A DNA stretch of 36,175 nt from positions 1 through 36,175 of the forward strand of contig JAFGLS010000164.1 in assembly GCA_016927935.1 (NCBI GenBank), read 5' to 3'. Position numbers and translations under genes: made by a program. Of this stretch, positions 25,253 to 33,370 are shown piece by piece (the stretch's first letter is position 1; every line of letters begins with the position of its first letter). This DNA is from Syntrophaceae bacterium. Lineage in GTDB: Bacteria; Desulfobacterota; Syntrophia; Syntrophales; Smithellaceae. Below the pieces are notes generated by a model. The model did not search any database and had not been told where the DNA came from. It worked only from the letters and a program-made list of their open reading frames with translations.

Positions 25253-25275
25253 AATTGTTCCGGGAGGATTAAAGA

Positions 25276-25872
25276 ATGAAAAAACAATTGGCGGGATTAT
25301 TGACCATACTGGCGGTTTTAATATTTTCTTTTCCTGTTTGTGCAGGCATTCCGCTTGATTCTGTCAAGAAATGCGTAAATGAGGTTATTGATTTATTGGG
25401 TAATCCAAAACTTAAAGCAGAGTCGGCTAAAGAGATTAAGAAAGAAAAGCTCCGTGTGCTTTACAAACAGATGTTCGATGAAATTGAATTTTCCAAACGG
25501 ACACTGACGCGCAACTGGAACATTTTCAGCCCGGCTCAACGAACTGAATTTGTTAATCTCTTCGAGCAAGTACTGGAAAAATCATACGCTGACAAACTAC
25601 TTAGCTACACTAATGAAAAAGTAGAATTCTATAAAGAAGATATGCTGTCGGAAAAACAGGCTGAAATTCGAAGCAAAATTATTACTTCTTCTAAGGAAGT
25701 GCCCATTTTTTACCGGGTGATTTTAAAAGACGGCAAGTGGAAGGTGTATGATGTTGTTGTGGAAAACGTCAGCCTTGTTCAGAACTACCGCACGCAGTTT
25801 AATGATATACTGGCTAATGGTGACCCGGAAAAACTGCTGGAAATTTTGCGCAAGAAGGTAAAGGCGCAATAA
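25276..25872 (+). CDS. mlaC: Mla periplasmic lipid carrier MlaC
   Basis: Soluble periplasmic shuttle that carries phospholipids between MlaD and the outer-membrane MlaA complex (ABC toluene tolerance Ttg2D family). It has 198 residues: signal peptide to about residue 24 (PVCA), then the MlaC fold with YKQMFDEIEFSKRTLTRNWNIFSPAQRTEF and the late PVFYRVILKDGKWKVYDVVVENVS-like strands (here PIFYRVILKDGKWKVYDVVV). The ribosome-binding site is GGGAGG. It starts 23 bases after mlaD. Confidence 0.94.
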   Translation: MKKQLAGLLTILAVLIFSFPVCAGIPLDSVKKCVNEVIDLLGNPKLKAESAKEIKKEKLRVLYKQMFDEIEFSKRTLTRNWNIFSPAQRTEFVNLFEQVLEKSYADKLLSYTNEKVEFYKEDMLSEKQAEIRSKIITSSKEVPIFYRVILKDGKWKVYDVVVENVSLVQNYRTQFNDILANGDPEKLLEILRKKVKAQ

Positions 25873-26225
25873 GAAAACGGACAGCTTTGCAGGGTTGGGC
25901 CATAACAGGCTGTTGCCCAAATATCTTTTTCGCATGCCGGCTATAGTGCCCTTCGGGGTAAAAGCATTTTGGATAAATTTAAGGCTCGCTTCAGGCAATG
26001 ACAAAACTCGCCTTCGGTTCAAACAGTTGTCATTGCTGATCTTTCGCTTAGCCAAGATTTATTTGTGAAACTACAGTTCCAAAAGCGAAGCGCATTGGAA
26101 TTGGTAAGTTGAACAATCCTCGTAGGGAGTAGTCAAAACGCTTTTAACGGCTGCTCAAAGAGATATGATTTGGGCAACAAGCCGATAAGATATCGGTAAA
26201 AAAAATTTTTAATTTTGTTGTTCGC
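25873..26225. other. 353-base palindrome-rich gap inside the mla cluster
   Basis: No gene is seen. The gap contains several inverted repeats. TTGGGC-CAT-AACA (25895-25907) pairs with TGTTGCCCAA (25911-25920). The same arm recurs as TTGGGCAACA at 26170-26179. GCAATGACAA (25995-26004) pairs with TTGTCATTGC (26027-26036). CCGATA (26182-26187) pairs with TATCGG (26191-26196). Copy A of the dispersed repeat lies at 26065-26130. The outer arms are imperfectly inverted, so the segment could be a small non-coding mobile element. No T-tract terminator or clear promoter was seen. Confidence 0.6.
26065..26130 (+). repeat. Dispersed hairpin repeat, copy A
   Basis: It runs GTGAAAC, stem AGTTCCAA (26075-26082), loop AAGCGAAGCGCA, stem TTGGAATT (26095-26102; one G-T pair), then GTTGAAC (26108-26114), AATCCTCGTAGGG. 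It matches copy B on the minus strand at 18275-18352: same flanks and same 12-base loop except one base, but a different stem sequence that still pairs. Confidence 0.7.
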
Positions 26226-27146
26226 ATGAAACCTTACATAGTATTCGTTTTATCCTTTATTTTTATAATGGCAGGCAGTTCTGATTATTCTTTTGCTGTC
26301 TTGCAGTCGTCATCATCTTCTCCGTCACCTGTATTGCTTGCTTCCGCTTCTGAGCGAGTCGAAGTGAAATCAGCAGATGAAGTTAATCAAATGGAAGAAG
26401 AATACAGGGAAGATGAATTTGATAACTATGTCAACGATGAATTTAAAGAGGAAAAAGTCGAAATTGCCGATCCGCTGGAGCCTTTCAACAGAGGTATGCA
26501 TGAGTTTAACGATAAAATGTACTTTTGGGCGATAAAGCCAATCGCTGAAGCGTATAATAAAGTCGTTCCCGAGCCTGTGCGCATAAGCGTGAAAAATTTC
26601 TTTTCCAATCTGGGATTTCCAGCGCGATTTTTGAGTTGCCTGCTCCAGGCAGATTTCAGTGGTGCCACTACGGAAACAGGTCGTTTCACCATTAATACCA
26701 TCTGGGGTATCGGTGGATTTTTGGACCCTTCCTCCGGTAAAGAGCTCAATCTCCAAAAACAGGATACGGATTTGGGGCAGACTTTAGGAGTATGGGGCGT
26801 AGGGCAGGGCTTTTATATTGTCTGGCCGGTGTTTGGTCCTTCATCTCCTCGTGATACCGTCAGCATTGCCGGCGATTATTTTCTTTATCCCGTTTCCTAC
26901 CTAACTCCCTGGTACGCTCGTTTAGGATTGAATGTGTATGATAAGATTAACTCCGCCTCTCTGAGAATCGGCGATTACGAGGCGCTCAAAGACGCGGCTA
27001 TTGATCCTTATATCGCATTTCGTGATGCCTACGTCCAGTACCGTTTTAAGAAAATAAAGGCCAGAAAAGCAAAACTTTCGTCATCCACGACCATAGAGGA
27101 GGAATCTCCAACGTCCGATAAGAAATTTACGGAAAAGGAAATGTAA
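26226..27146 (+). CDS. mlaA: Outer-membrane phospholipid transport protein MlaA (VacJ)
   Basis: Removes misplaced phospholipids from the outer leaflet and hands them to MlaC. The 306-residue protein has a signal peptide, a Ser-rich then acidic linker (about 30-78), and the MlaA domain from about 79. Family motifs are DPLEPFNRGMHEFND, RFTINTIWGIGGFLDP, DTDLGQTLGVWGVGQGFYIVWPVFGPSSPRDTVSIAGDYF (only pieces quoted as guide) and YVQYRFKKIKARKAK at the end. The usual lipobox is missing: the signal peptide ends SSDYSFA with no cysteine. No clear ribosome-binding site was seen before 26226. Confidence 0.93.
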   Translation: MKPYIVFVLSFIFIMAGSSDYSFAVLQSSSSSPSPVLLASASERVEVKSADEVNQMEEEYREDEFDNYVNDEFKEEKVEIADPLEPFNRGMHEFNDKMYFWAIKPIAEAYNKVVPEPVRISVKNFFSNLGFPARFLSCLLQADFSGATTETGRFTINTIWGIGGFLDPSSGKELNLQKQDTDLGQTLGVWGVGQGFYIVWPVFGPSSPRDTVSIAGDYFLYPVSYLTPWYARLGLNVYDKINSASLRIGDYEALKDAAIDPYIAFRDAYVQYRFKKIKARKAKLSSSTTIEEESPTSDKKFTEKEM

Positions 27147-27884
27147 ATGAATAAAGCACGATATACAAAATTTTTTATATTCATCTTGTTATCTTGGACT
27201 CTGTTTTTTGCAGCTTGCCCGGTGGCGTTGGCGTCGGGTTTGTTTGGCGCGCCGCAGACAGTTTCCAGGGAAGAGGGTGACCTGAACACAGCCATTGGTT
27301 ACACGTATCATGAAGATATATATGAAAACGGTACGGGTTTTAAAATCAGACAAAATGAAATTTATTCCCAGGCGGCTTACGGCGCAAAAAATATCTGGGA
27401 AATATATGCGCGCCTGGGTTTGTCCGATTTGAAAATCGGGGATGCTTTTCGGGAAAACGAGAAGTTTTTCACAACTCTGGGAGCAAAGGTTTTTTATCCG
27501 GTAAGCAGTACATGGGGAGTCGGCGCCTTCGTTCAGGGAACATATTATTGGAGTGATTTTACCGATAAAATTTTGAGAAAAAAAGAAATTAAATTCAAAA
27601 ATCTCTGGGACATAAATTGCGGCATCGGATTTCAAATTACTCTTCCCTGTAAAACGAAATTATATGCCGGTCCATATGTTTATTATTCGACAGCCCAAAT
27701 GTCTCTTTCCTCCAATGTTCGCGAATTGGAATATGCAGCCGGAAACCATACAGTTGAAAATAAATCAATCGTTGGCGGGTTTGCGGGGGTTGATGTGCCG
27801 CTTGTCAAAGGATTTCGCCTGAATATGGAAGGACAATTATCAGAAAGATTTTCCGCCGGCGCTGCCATAAGTTACACGTATTAA
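27147..27884 (+). CDS. Small outer-membrane beta-barrel protein linked to Mla
   Basis: A 245-residue protein with a signal peptide ending near ALA (about residue 29) and then alternating polar/hydrophobic strands typical of an 8-10-strand barrel, closing with a C-terminal aromatic strand SAGAAISYTY. The strand pairs around NIWEIYARLGLSD, WGVGAFVQGTYYW and KLYAGPYVYYS fit a membrane barrel. It begins at the base right after the mlaA stop, so it is probably co-expressed and could partner MlaA, which in E. coli sits with the porin OmpC/F. That role is inferred; no named family was recognised. Confidence 0.75.
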   Translation: MNKARYTKFFIFILLSWTLFFAACPVALASGLFGAPQTVSREEGDLNTAIGYTYHEDIYENGTGFKIRQNEIYSQAAYGAKNIWEIYARLGLSDLKIGDAFRENEKFFTTLGAKVFYPVSSTWGVGAFVQGTYYWSDFTDKILRKKEIKFKNLWDINCGIGFQITLPCKTKLYAGPYVYYSTAQMSLSSNVRELEYAAGNHTVENKSIVGGFAGVDVPLVKGFRLNMEGQLSERFSAGAAISYTY

Positions 27885-27955
27885 AATTAATATCCATTCA
27901 GCGCAATAATCATTTCCTGCGGCAATGAAAAAATATAAAAAATTGTGTGAGACGG

Positions 27956-28672
27956 ATGAATCAGCAGAAAGAAACCTTTTTCCATGTTCGGGACCTTACT
28001 AAAGTTTACCAGATGGGTGAAGTGGAGGTACACGCGTTGCGCGGCGTGAATATGGAACTCTTTGCCGGCGAGCTGGTGGTTCTGCTGGGTCCATCGGGAA
28101 GCGGTAAATCAACCCTGCTTAATATCATGGGCGGCCTGGATACCGCGACCGACGGGTTTGTTTCTTACCGGGGTCAGGAGTTAACCAAGGCCACGCAAAA
28201 GGAACTGACCGAGTACCGCCGTTTTCATGTCGGCTTTGTTTTTCAATTCTACAATCTGATTTCCAGCCTGACAGCTAGGGAGAATGTTTCGGTCGTTACA
28301 GAGATTGCCCCCAATCCCATGGCGCCGGAAAGGGCTCTGGATTTGGTGGAATTGGGCGACAGGCTCAATCATTTTCCCTCCCAGCTCTCCGGCGGTGAGC
28401 AGCAGCGCGTCGCCATCGCCCGCGCCATTTCCAAAAATCCGGCGGTTCTTTTGTGCGATGAGCCGACCGGAGCTCTTGATTCCAAGACCGGCATCGTCGT
28501 GCTTCAGGCGCTGGAACGCATCAACCGCGAACTGGGAACGGCAACAGCAATCATTACCCATAATGTGGATATTGCCGGAATGGCCGACCGAGTCATTCAT
28601 TTGAGCAACGGCAAAATCGCGGAAGTGACTTTCAATAAAGTTAAAAAATCAGCGAGCGAACTTCAGTGGTGA
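27956..28672 (+). CDS. ABC transporter ATP-binding protein (LolD/MacB type)
   Basis: ATPase of an exporter whose permease and adaptor follow. The protein has 238 residues from ATG 27956 (a GTG at 27947 would add three). Walker [10 protein letters not shown] is near residue 45, the Q-loop is VFQFYNL, the signature [14 protein letters not shown], Walker [13 protein letters not shown], and the H-loop is THNVD. The LTGxLD-type spacing and the QFYNL motif put it in the MacB/LolD/FtsE subfamily (type VII systems). Third-codon positions are visibly richer in GC than in the mla genes before it, which may indicate recent acquisition of this block. Confidence 0.92.
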   Translation: MNQQKETFFHVRDLTKVYQMGEVEVHALRGVNMELFAGELVVLLGPSGSGKSTLLNIMGGLDTATDGFVSYRGQELTKATQKELTEYRRFHVGFVFQFYNLISSLTARENVSVVTEIAPNPMAPERALDLVELGDRLNHFPSQLSGGEQQRVAIARAISKNPAVLLCDEPTGALDSKTGIVVLQALERINRELGTATAIITHNVDIAGMADRVIHLSNGKIAEVTFNKVKKSASELQW

Positions 28673-28814
28673 GAAGTGGGATAGAGGGACGCTGTTAACT
28701 TATTAACTTATTCTAACTGGTAGCGACAGTACCCTATTAAAAAGCTGGATTCCCGATCAGGTCGGAAATGACGGAAGGGAAAAAAGGTCTCCCTTTTTTA
28801 AAGGGAGAGATAGA

Positions 28815-28899
28815 GTGATTCAATGAAACTAGCTAAAAACGAGCTTGCGAAGTTTGAATCATATGTTGAATTGTCCCAGGCGCGTAGAGCCGCGGGATG
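28815..28899 (+). repeat. Dispersed hairpin repeat, divergent copy C
   Basis: It shares ATGAAAC (28823-28829), GTTGAAT (28865-28871), a TCCC segment, CGTAG, and the ending GCGGGATG with copies A and B. Its own stem is TGATTCAA (28816-28823) with TTGAATCA (28854-28861), 8 bases, extended by ACT/AGT. Overall similarity to copy B is partial, so membership is less sure than for A and B. Confidence 0.45.
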
Positions 28900-29013
28900 A
28901 AAAACATAAAATCTCCCCTCACTACTCTTTATAGAAGAGGGGAAGAAAAACTGGATTACCCGGTTACCCAGCATTCGCGAGGCAATGAGCCGGGTAATAA
29001 CATCTACATAAAT

Positions 29014-29041
29014 TTTGAACTTTGAACATAGAACGTTGAAC
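29014..29041. repeat. Four tandem heptamers before the permease gene
   Basis: TTTGAAC, TTTGAAC, ATAGAAC, GTTGAAC in direct tandem, the last ending at 29041, 21 bases before the permease start. Simple repeats of this size can change length by slippage. Whether they affect expression is unknown. Confidence 0.6.
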
Positions 29042-29062
29042 TAGTGAGCGAAAGCGAACGTT

Positions 29063-31426
29063 ATGAAGACGCTGAACCGAAAACTCTGGAGGGAAATCTG
29101 GCTGATGAAAGGTCAGGTTTTCGCCATTACGCTGGTGGTAATCAGCGGCGTGGCCACCTTCATCATGTTTATCAGCACCATGCATTCTCTTGATTTTATC
29201 CGCAACAATTTTTACCGTGAGTACAATTTTGCCGATGTTTTTGTTAATTTGAAACGGGCACCGGAAAGCCTCAAGTATAAACTGAAAAATATCAAAGGCG
29301 TCAAACAGCTGGAAACACGGGTGAGTGCTCAGGCCAAGCTAGATATCAAGGGATTTAAGGAATCGGTTACAGCTAAGATAACTTCCGTTCCCGATGTTGG
29401 TGAGCCTCTGGTCAACCGCCTTTACATCAGAGTCGGCAGGCTTCCTGATCCGGAGAGGGACAATGAAGTTGTCATTAACGAAACATTCGCCCAGGCACAT
29501 GGCTTGAAACTTGGCGATCAGTTTGCTGCGGTTATCAACGGGAAATGGAAGAAACTGACGATTACCGGCATCGTTCTTTCTCCGGAATTCATTTTGTTGA
29601 TGAAGATGGGAGCGATGACACCCGACTTTAAGCGCTACGGTGCTTTATGGATGAGCCGCAAGGCCATCAGCAAGGCCTATGACATGGAAGGCGCTTTCAA
29701 TGATGTTGTCTTGACACTATATCCGGGAGCTCAATTAAGCGATATTGTGCGGGACTTGGATAAAATTCTAGGAAGATATGGCGGCTTCGGCGCCTATGGT
29801 CGTAAGGACCAGATATCCCACCGATTGCTTAGCGAAGAATTCAAGCAACTCAAAACGAGTTCCAGAATATATCCCTCGATTTTTGTATGTGTCGCCGCCT
29901 TTTTGCTCAATATCGTCATGAGTAGAACAATCAGTACCCAGCGCGAACAAATCGGCACGCTCAAAGCGTTTGGTTACAGCAATACGGATGTGGCTATCCA
30001 TTACGCGAAGATGGTTATTCTGATTATTTCCGCCGGGGTTCTGCTGGGAATCGCCGTAGGCATCTGGCTCGGAAAATTTTTGGGCGGGATTTACATGGAA
30101 ACCTACCGGTTCCCTTTTTTTATTTATAAATTGCATCCGGAAGTTATTTTAGCGGTCGTCTTGATAGGTGCCGCCTCGGCTATCGGTGGGACCATGCATT
30201 CGCTTTGGCGGGCCGCCAAACAAACTCCCGCGGAAGCGATGAGGCCGGAGGCTCCGGAAAAATATCGTGTTTCGCTGATTGAAAAAACAGGCATCGGCCG
30301 GCTGCTTTCACAGCCTTCCCGCATTATCGTCCGTAACGTCGAAAGAAAGCCAATCAAGACATTTCTGGCGGTCATCGGCATAGCAACTGCCTGTGCGACA
30401 ATGATTTGCAGCGGATTTTTCAAGGACTCCGTTGATTTTATGGTGCACATTCAGTTCGTGCTGTCGCAGAAAGGTGACATGACGGTAACTTTCGTTGAAC
30501 CGACTTCCTATAAGGCTCTATACGAGTTCAAAAGGATGGAAGGAATCAGCGATGGAGAGGCATTTCGCAGTGTTCCGGTAAAGTTTAAGTACGGCCACCG
30601 CAGTTATAAAACTACCGTCAATGGAATAGAAAAAGACGGCCATCTGAGCGTTTTATTGGACAAAAATCTTCAAAGCATTTCTTTGCCTCAGTCGGGTATT
30701 TTGCTGACGGATTATCTGGGGGAGATTCTTAGAGTCAAGCCGGGAGATATGCTGACCGTGGAAACGCTGGAAGGTTCCAAGTCCATCCGCCAGGTTCCAG
30801 TTGTCGCTTTGGCTAGACAATATCTGGGCGTAATGGGTTATATGAGTCTCAATGCACTCAACCGCCTGATGAATGAAGGAAATGCCATATCAGGCGCTTA
30901 TCTGGTCACGGACGAAAAATACAGGGAGAAACTCTTTCGGTCGTTCGTGGAAATGCCGCGGGTTTCCGATATCATTGTCCGTAAGAATGAAATTTACAAT
31001 ATGTATGAAATTATGGCCAAGGCGATGCTTTTCTTTACTTTCATTGCCACGATTATGGCGTGTTCCATCGCTTTCGGCGTTGTATATAACAGCGCCAGGA
31101 TTTCTTTATCGGAACGAAGCCGGGAGCTTTCCTCTCTGCGTGTTTTGGGATATACTCAAGGCGAGATTGCCTATATTCTTCTGGGAGAACTTGGCTTCAT
31201 AACTCTTGTTGCCATTCCCTTGGGATTTATTATAGGATATTGGATATGTGCATATGTAGCGTATGCGCTGACGTCCGATCTTTATCGCGTGCCGCTGGTT
31301 ATAGAGATGAACACTTACGCTCAGGCGGCGGCTGTGGTGCTTGTTTCGGCTTTTATATCGGGTTTGATAGTGCGCCGCAAACTCAATAATCTTGATCTGG
31401 TGGCGGTGTTGAAGACAAGAGAGTGA
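29063..31426 (+). CDS. ABC transporter permease, FtsX/MacB type
   Basis: A 787-residue inner-membrane permease with two FtsX domains: an N-terminal helix at about 17-38, an extracytoplasmic domain (about 50-260), a first FtsX helix block at about 265-390 (SSRIYPSIFVCVAAFLL ... GIAVGIWLGKFL), a further helix at about 430-450, a second extracytoplasmic domain, and a final block at about 655-775 (AMLFFTFIATIMACSIAFGV, then GELGFITLVAIPLGFIIGYW). The motifs QREQIGTLKAFGYS and RELSSLRVLGYT are the cytoplasmic coupling loops. Together with the ATPase and adaptor it would make a tripartite exporter; the substrate is unknown. Confidence 0.92.
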   Translation: MKTLNRKLWREIWLMKGQVFAITLVVISGVATFIMFISTMHSLDFIRNNFYREYNFADVFVNLKRAPESLKYKLKNIKGVKQLETRVSAQAKLDIKGFKESVTAKITSVPDVGEPLVNRLYIRVGRLPDPERDNEVVINETFAQAHGLKLGDQFAAVINGKWKKLTITGIVLSPEFILLMKMGAMTPDFKRYGALWMSRKAISKAYDMEGAFNDVVLTLYPGAQLSDIVRDLDKILGRYGGFGAYGRKDQISHRLLSEEFKQLKTSSRIYPSIFVCVAAFLLNIVMSRTISTQREQIGTLKAFGYSNTDVAIHYAKMVILIISAGVLLGIAVGIWLGKFLGGIYMETYRFPFFIYKLHPEVILAVVLIGAASAIGGTMHSLWRAAKQTPAEAMRPEAPEKYRVSLIEKTGIGRLLSQPSRIIVRNVERKPIKTFLAVIGIATACATMICSGFFKDSVDFMVHIQFVLSQKGDMTVTFVEPTSYKALYEFKRMEGISDGEAFRSVPVKFKYGHRSYKTTVNGIEKDGHLSVLLDKNLQSISLPQSGILLTDYLGEILRVKPGDMLTVETLEGSKSIRQVPVVALARQYLGVMGYMSLNALNRLMNEGNAISGAYLVTDEKYREKLFRSFVEMPRVSDIIVRKNEIYNMYEIMAKAMLFFTFIATIMACSIAFGVVYNSARISLSERSRELSSLRVLGYTQGEIAYILLGELGFITLVAIPLGFIIGYWICAYVAYALTSDLYRVPLVIEMNTYAQAAAVVLVSAFISGLIVRRKLNNLDLVAVLKTRE

Positions 31427-31469
31427 AGTAAAAATTTTGTAATGGAAAAAAGAAGCGGAGAGTAGTTTG

Positions 31470-32666
31470 ATGAATCATGTTTTGCGCAGAAGAATATTTA
31501 TAATCAGTGTCGTTGTAGTAGTAACGATTTTACTTGTTTACGGTTTCCTTCCCAAAACACTCGATGTTGACATCGTTTCCGTTACGCGTGGTCCTCTCCA
31601 GATTACCATTGAAGAAGAGGGTCGCACCCGCCTGAAGGACCGTTTTACAATTTCCGCGCCGACAGCCGGATATATGCGACGCGTTAATTTCAAGGTTGGA
31701 GACGCTGTAAAGAAGTGTCAGATAGTCGCTGTTCTGGAACCACTGCAGTCACAGGCACTTGATCCCCGCAGCCGCGCGTCAGCCCAATCTTCAGTTACTT
31801 CCGCCGAAGCTTCTGTCAAATCGGCTGTGGAACGAGAGCGGGTGGCTTCGGCCGACGCCGCTTACGCTGAACAAAGACTGGAAAGATTGAAAGCTTTGTA
31901 TGAAAAAGGTTCCATTTCCAAAGATCAGTTTGATCAGATAAATTCCGAGGCTCAAAAAGCGCGGGCGCTCCAGCTTTCAGCTACGGCAGAAGTGAACGTG
32001 GCCAAATCAGAGATGGAAAAGGCAAGAGTGACGTTGCAGAATTTTTCCGCGGTAAGAGAAAACGACAATGCTGTTGATGTTACATCTCCGGTAAGTGGTG
32101 CCGTATTCAAGGTTTATCAGGAAAGTGAAGGCGCAGTTGACACCGGTCAGCCATTGATTGATATAGGCGATGCAGGAAATCTTGAAGTCCGTGTTGAAGT
32201 TCTTTCTTCTGATGCGGTCAAGATTAAAAAAGGAACGAAGGTTTTGTTCAAACGCTGGGGACGAGAAGAACCTCTTACAGGCAAGGTGCGACTCGTTGAA
32301 CCGGCGGGATTTACAAAAATATCCAGCCTGGGCGTGGAGGAGCAGAGGGTTCTAGTGATTGTGGATATTACATCGCCTCCGGAAAAATGGCGGGTTCTCG
32401 GTGATGGTTTTCGCATGGAGGCGCATTTTATTATATGGGAGGGGGAGAATATTCTGCATATTCCGGAAAGCGCGCTTTTTAGGTCGGGCAAGGATTGGGC
32501 AGTTTTTGTTGCAGAAAATGGAGAGGCGCGTAAGCGTATTGTTGAAATCGGCCAAAGAAACGGAATGAATGCGGAAATTGTTTCCGGTTTACGGGAAAAT
32601 GAAAAGGTTCTTGTCTATCCTGATGATAACATAAGCGAGGGTACGAAAATAAAACAAAAAAAATAG
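31470..32666 (+). CDS. HlyD/MFP-family periplasmic adaptor of the ABC exporter
   Basis: Membrane-fusion protein that links the permease to an outer-membrane channel. The 398-residue protein has an N-terminal anchor helix (about 8-25), a biotinyl-lipoyl-like half motif (TISAPTAGYMRRVNFKVGDAVKK), a long alpha-helical hairpin (about 105-200, with ERLKALYEKGSISKDQFDQ), a second lipoyl half (DVTSPVSGAVFKV), a beta-barrel domain, and a membrane-proximal end. ATG 31470 is chosen because GGAG (31457-31460) is 9 bases upstream; the TTG at 31467 is not needed. No TolC-like gene is present in the window. Confidence 0.92.
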   Translation: MNHVLRRRIFIISVVVVVTILLVYGFLPKTLDVDIVSVTRGPLQITIEEEGRTRLKDRFTISAPTAGYMRRVNFKVGDAVKKCQIVAVLEPLQSQALDPRSRASAQSSVTSAEASVKSAVERERVASADAAYAEQRLERLKALYEKGSISKDQFDQINSEAQKARALQLSATAEVNVAKSEMEKARVTLQNFSAVRENDNAVDVTSPVSGAVFKVYQESEGAVDTGQPLIDIGDAGNLEVRVEVLSSDAVKIKKGTKVLFKRWGREEPLTGKVRLVEPAGFTKISSLGVEEQRVLVIVDITSPPEKWRVLGDGFRMEAHFIIWEGENILHIPESALFRSGKDWAVFVAENGEARKRIVEIGQRNGMNAEIVSGLRENEKVLVYPDDNISEGTKIKQKK

Positions 32667-32685
32667 TTTTTTTTGGGGGGGCTGA

Positions 32686-33219
32686 ATGAAAATATTTATC
32701 ATCGTAGGTATGCCGGCAGCAGGCAAAAATATTGCTAGGCTTTATGCAGGATCCCGGGATATGGTTTATTATTCCACAGGCGATATTGTGAGGGCTGAAG
32801 TCAAAATGCGGGGATTGGAAATTGATGCTGTTACTTCTTCCGAAGTGTCCGATGAGCTGCGTGGTGAAGATGGCCTGGGCGTGACCAGACTTGCTTTGGG
32901 AGAGATTTTGAAAACTGGCGCGAAGATTGGCTTTTTGGAGGGCATGCGCTCATGGCAGGAAATTGAAATGATCCGTGAAAAGGCCGAAGGAGTTGTGGTC
33001 GCTGTCCTGGCGCCAAGAAGCTTACGATTAGAGCGCGTTTGTTCCAGAGGCAGAGACGACGATTCTCCCTTGGCTTTCAATGAACGCGACCAGCGCGAAA
33101 TTTCGTACGGAACGGCCATTCCCGTTGCCCTTGCCGACGCCTACATTTTAAATACAGGAACAATGGATGACGCGATGGAACAACTGGATGCAATCGTTAG
33201 ACAAGAGATGGCCATATAA
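32686..33219 (+). CDS. UPF0200-like P-loop kinase (dephospho-CoA kinase-like fold)
   Basis: A 177-residue P-loop protein that resembles the archaeal UPF0200 family of predicted nucleotide kinases. Visible blocks are VGMPAAGKN (7-15), STGDIVRAEVKMRGLE, LEGMRSWQEIEMIRE (family form DGIRSxxE), RGRDDD, FNERDQREISYG and ALADAYILNTG. Walker A normally ends GK[S/T]; here it is G13-K14-N15, so the Mg-coordinating hydroxyl is missing. The ribosome-binding site is a run of seven G (32675-32681). It is 19 bases after the adaptor gene and likely the last gene of that operon. The substrate is unknown. Confidence 0.72.
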   Translation: MKIFIIVGMPAAGKNIARLYAGSRDMVYYSTGDIVRAEVKMRGLEIDAVTSSEVSDELRGEDGLGVTRLALGEILKTGAKIGFLEGMRSWQEIEMIREKAEGVVVAVLAPRSLRLERVCSRGRDDDSPLAFNERDQREISYGTAIPVALADAYILNTGTMDDAMEQLDAIVRQEMAI

Positions 33220-33341
33220 GAAAACTATAAAGAACAAATCAGGCATGACTTAGGATATATTGTAAAGACTTTTTAAAATGAAGTTTTTGTATATAATCTA
33301 TTTTTTCAATTCATGACCAACTTTTTATGACCTGTCGTTTC

Positions 33342-33370
33342 TTGACATTTAGGACGTAATTTTCTATAGT
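33342..33370 (+). promoter_or_regulatory. Strong sigma-70 promoter for the beta-propeller lipoprotein
   Basis: TTGACA (33342-33347), 17-base spacer, TATAGT (33365-33370), the best promoter in the window. Transcription would begin near 33377, giving a leader of about 60 bases before ATG 33440. The rest of the 220-base gap after the kinase gene is AT-rich with no gene. Confidence 0.8.

Larger units (their letters stand above)
28673..29062. other. 390-base palindrome-rich gap inside the ABC exporter operon
   Basis: No gene is seen. It holds TTAACTTA twice in tandem (28695-28710); a hairpin TCTCCCTTT/AAAGGGAGA (28788-28808, loop TTT); copy C of the dispersed repeat (28815-28899); hairpin TCCCCTC/GAGGGGA (28914-28943); hairpin TTACCCGG/CCGGGTAA (28956-28997); and four tandem heptamers (29014-29041). 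None is followed by a plus-strand T-tract. A short open frame from 28897 (42 codons) has no family features. The ribosome-binding site before ATG 29063 is weak (GAGCGAAAGCGA). Confidence 0.6.

Noticed and set aside
25873-26225. CRISPR array
   Set aside because: The repeats are inverted and unequal in spacing; there are no regular direct repeats with spacers and no cas genes.
28181-28600. Minus-strand open frame inside the ABC ATPase gene
   Set aside because: Shadow of a conserved ATPase; the forward protein has every ABC motif.
28897-29025. 42-codon frame starting at the ATG at the end of repeat copy C
   Set aside because: It runs through three hairpins and the heptamer array, and the peptide has no recognisable feature.
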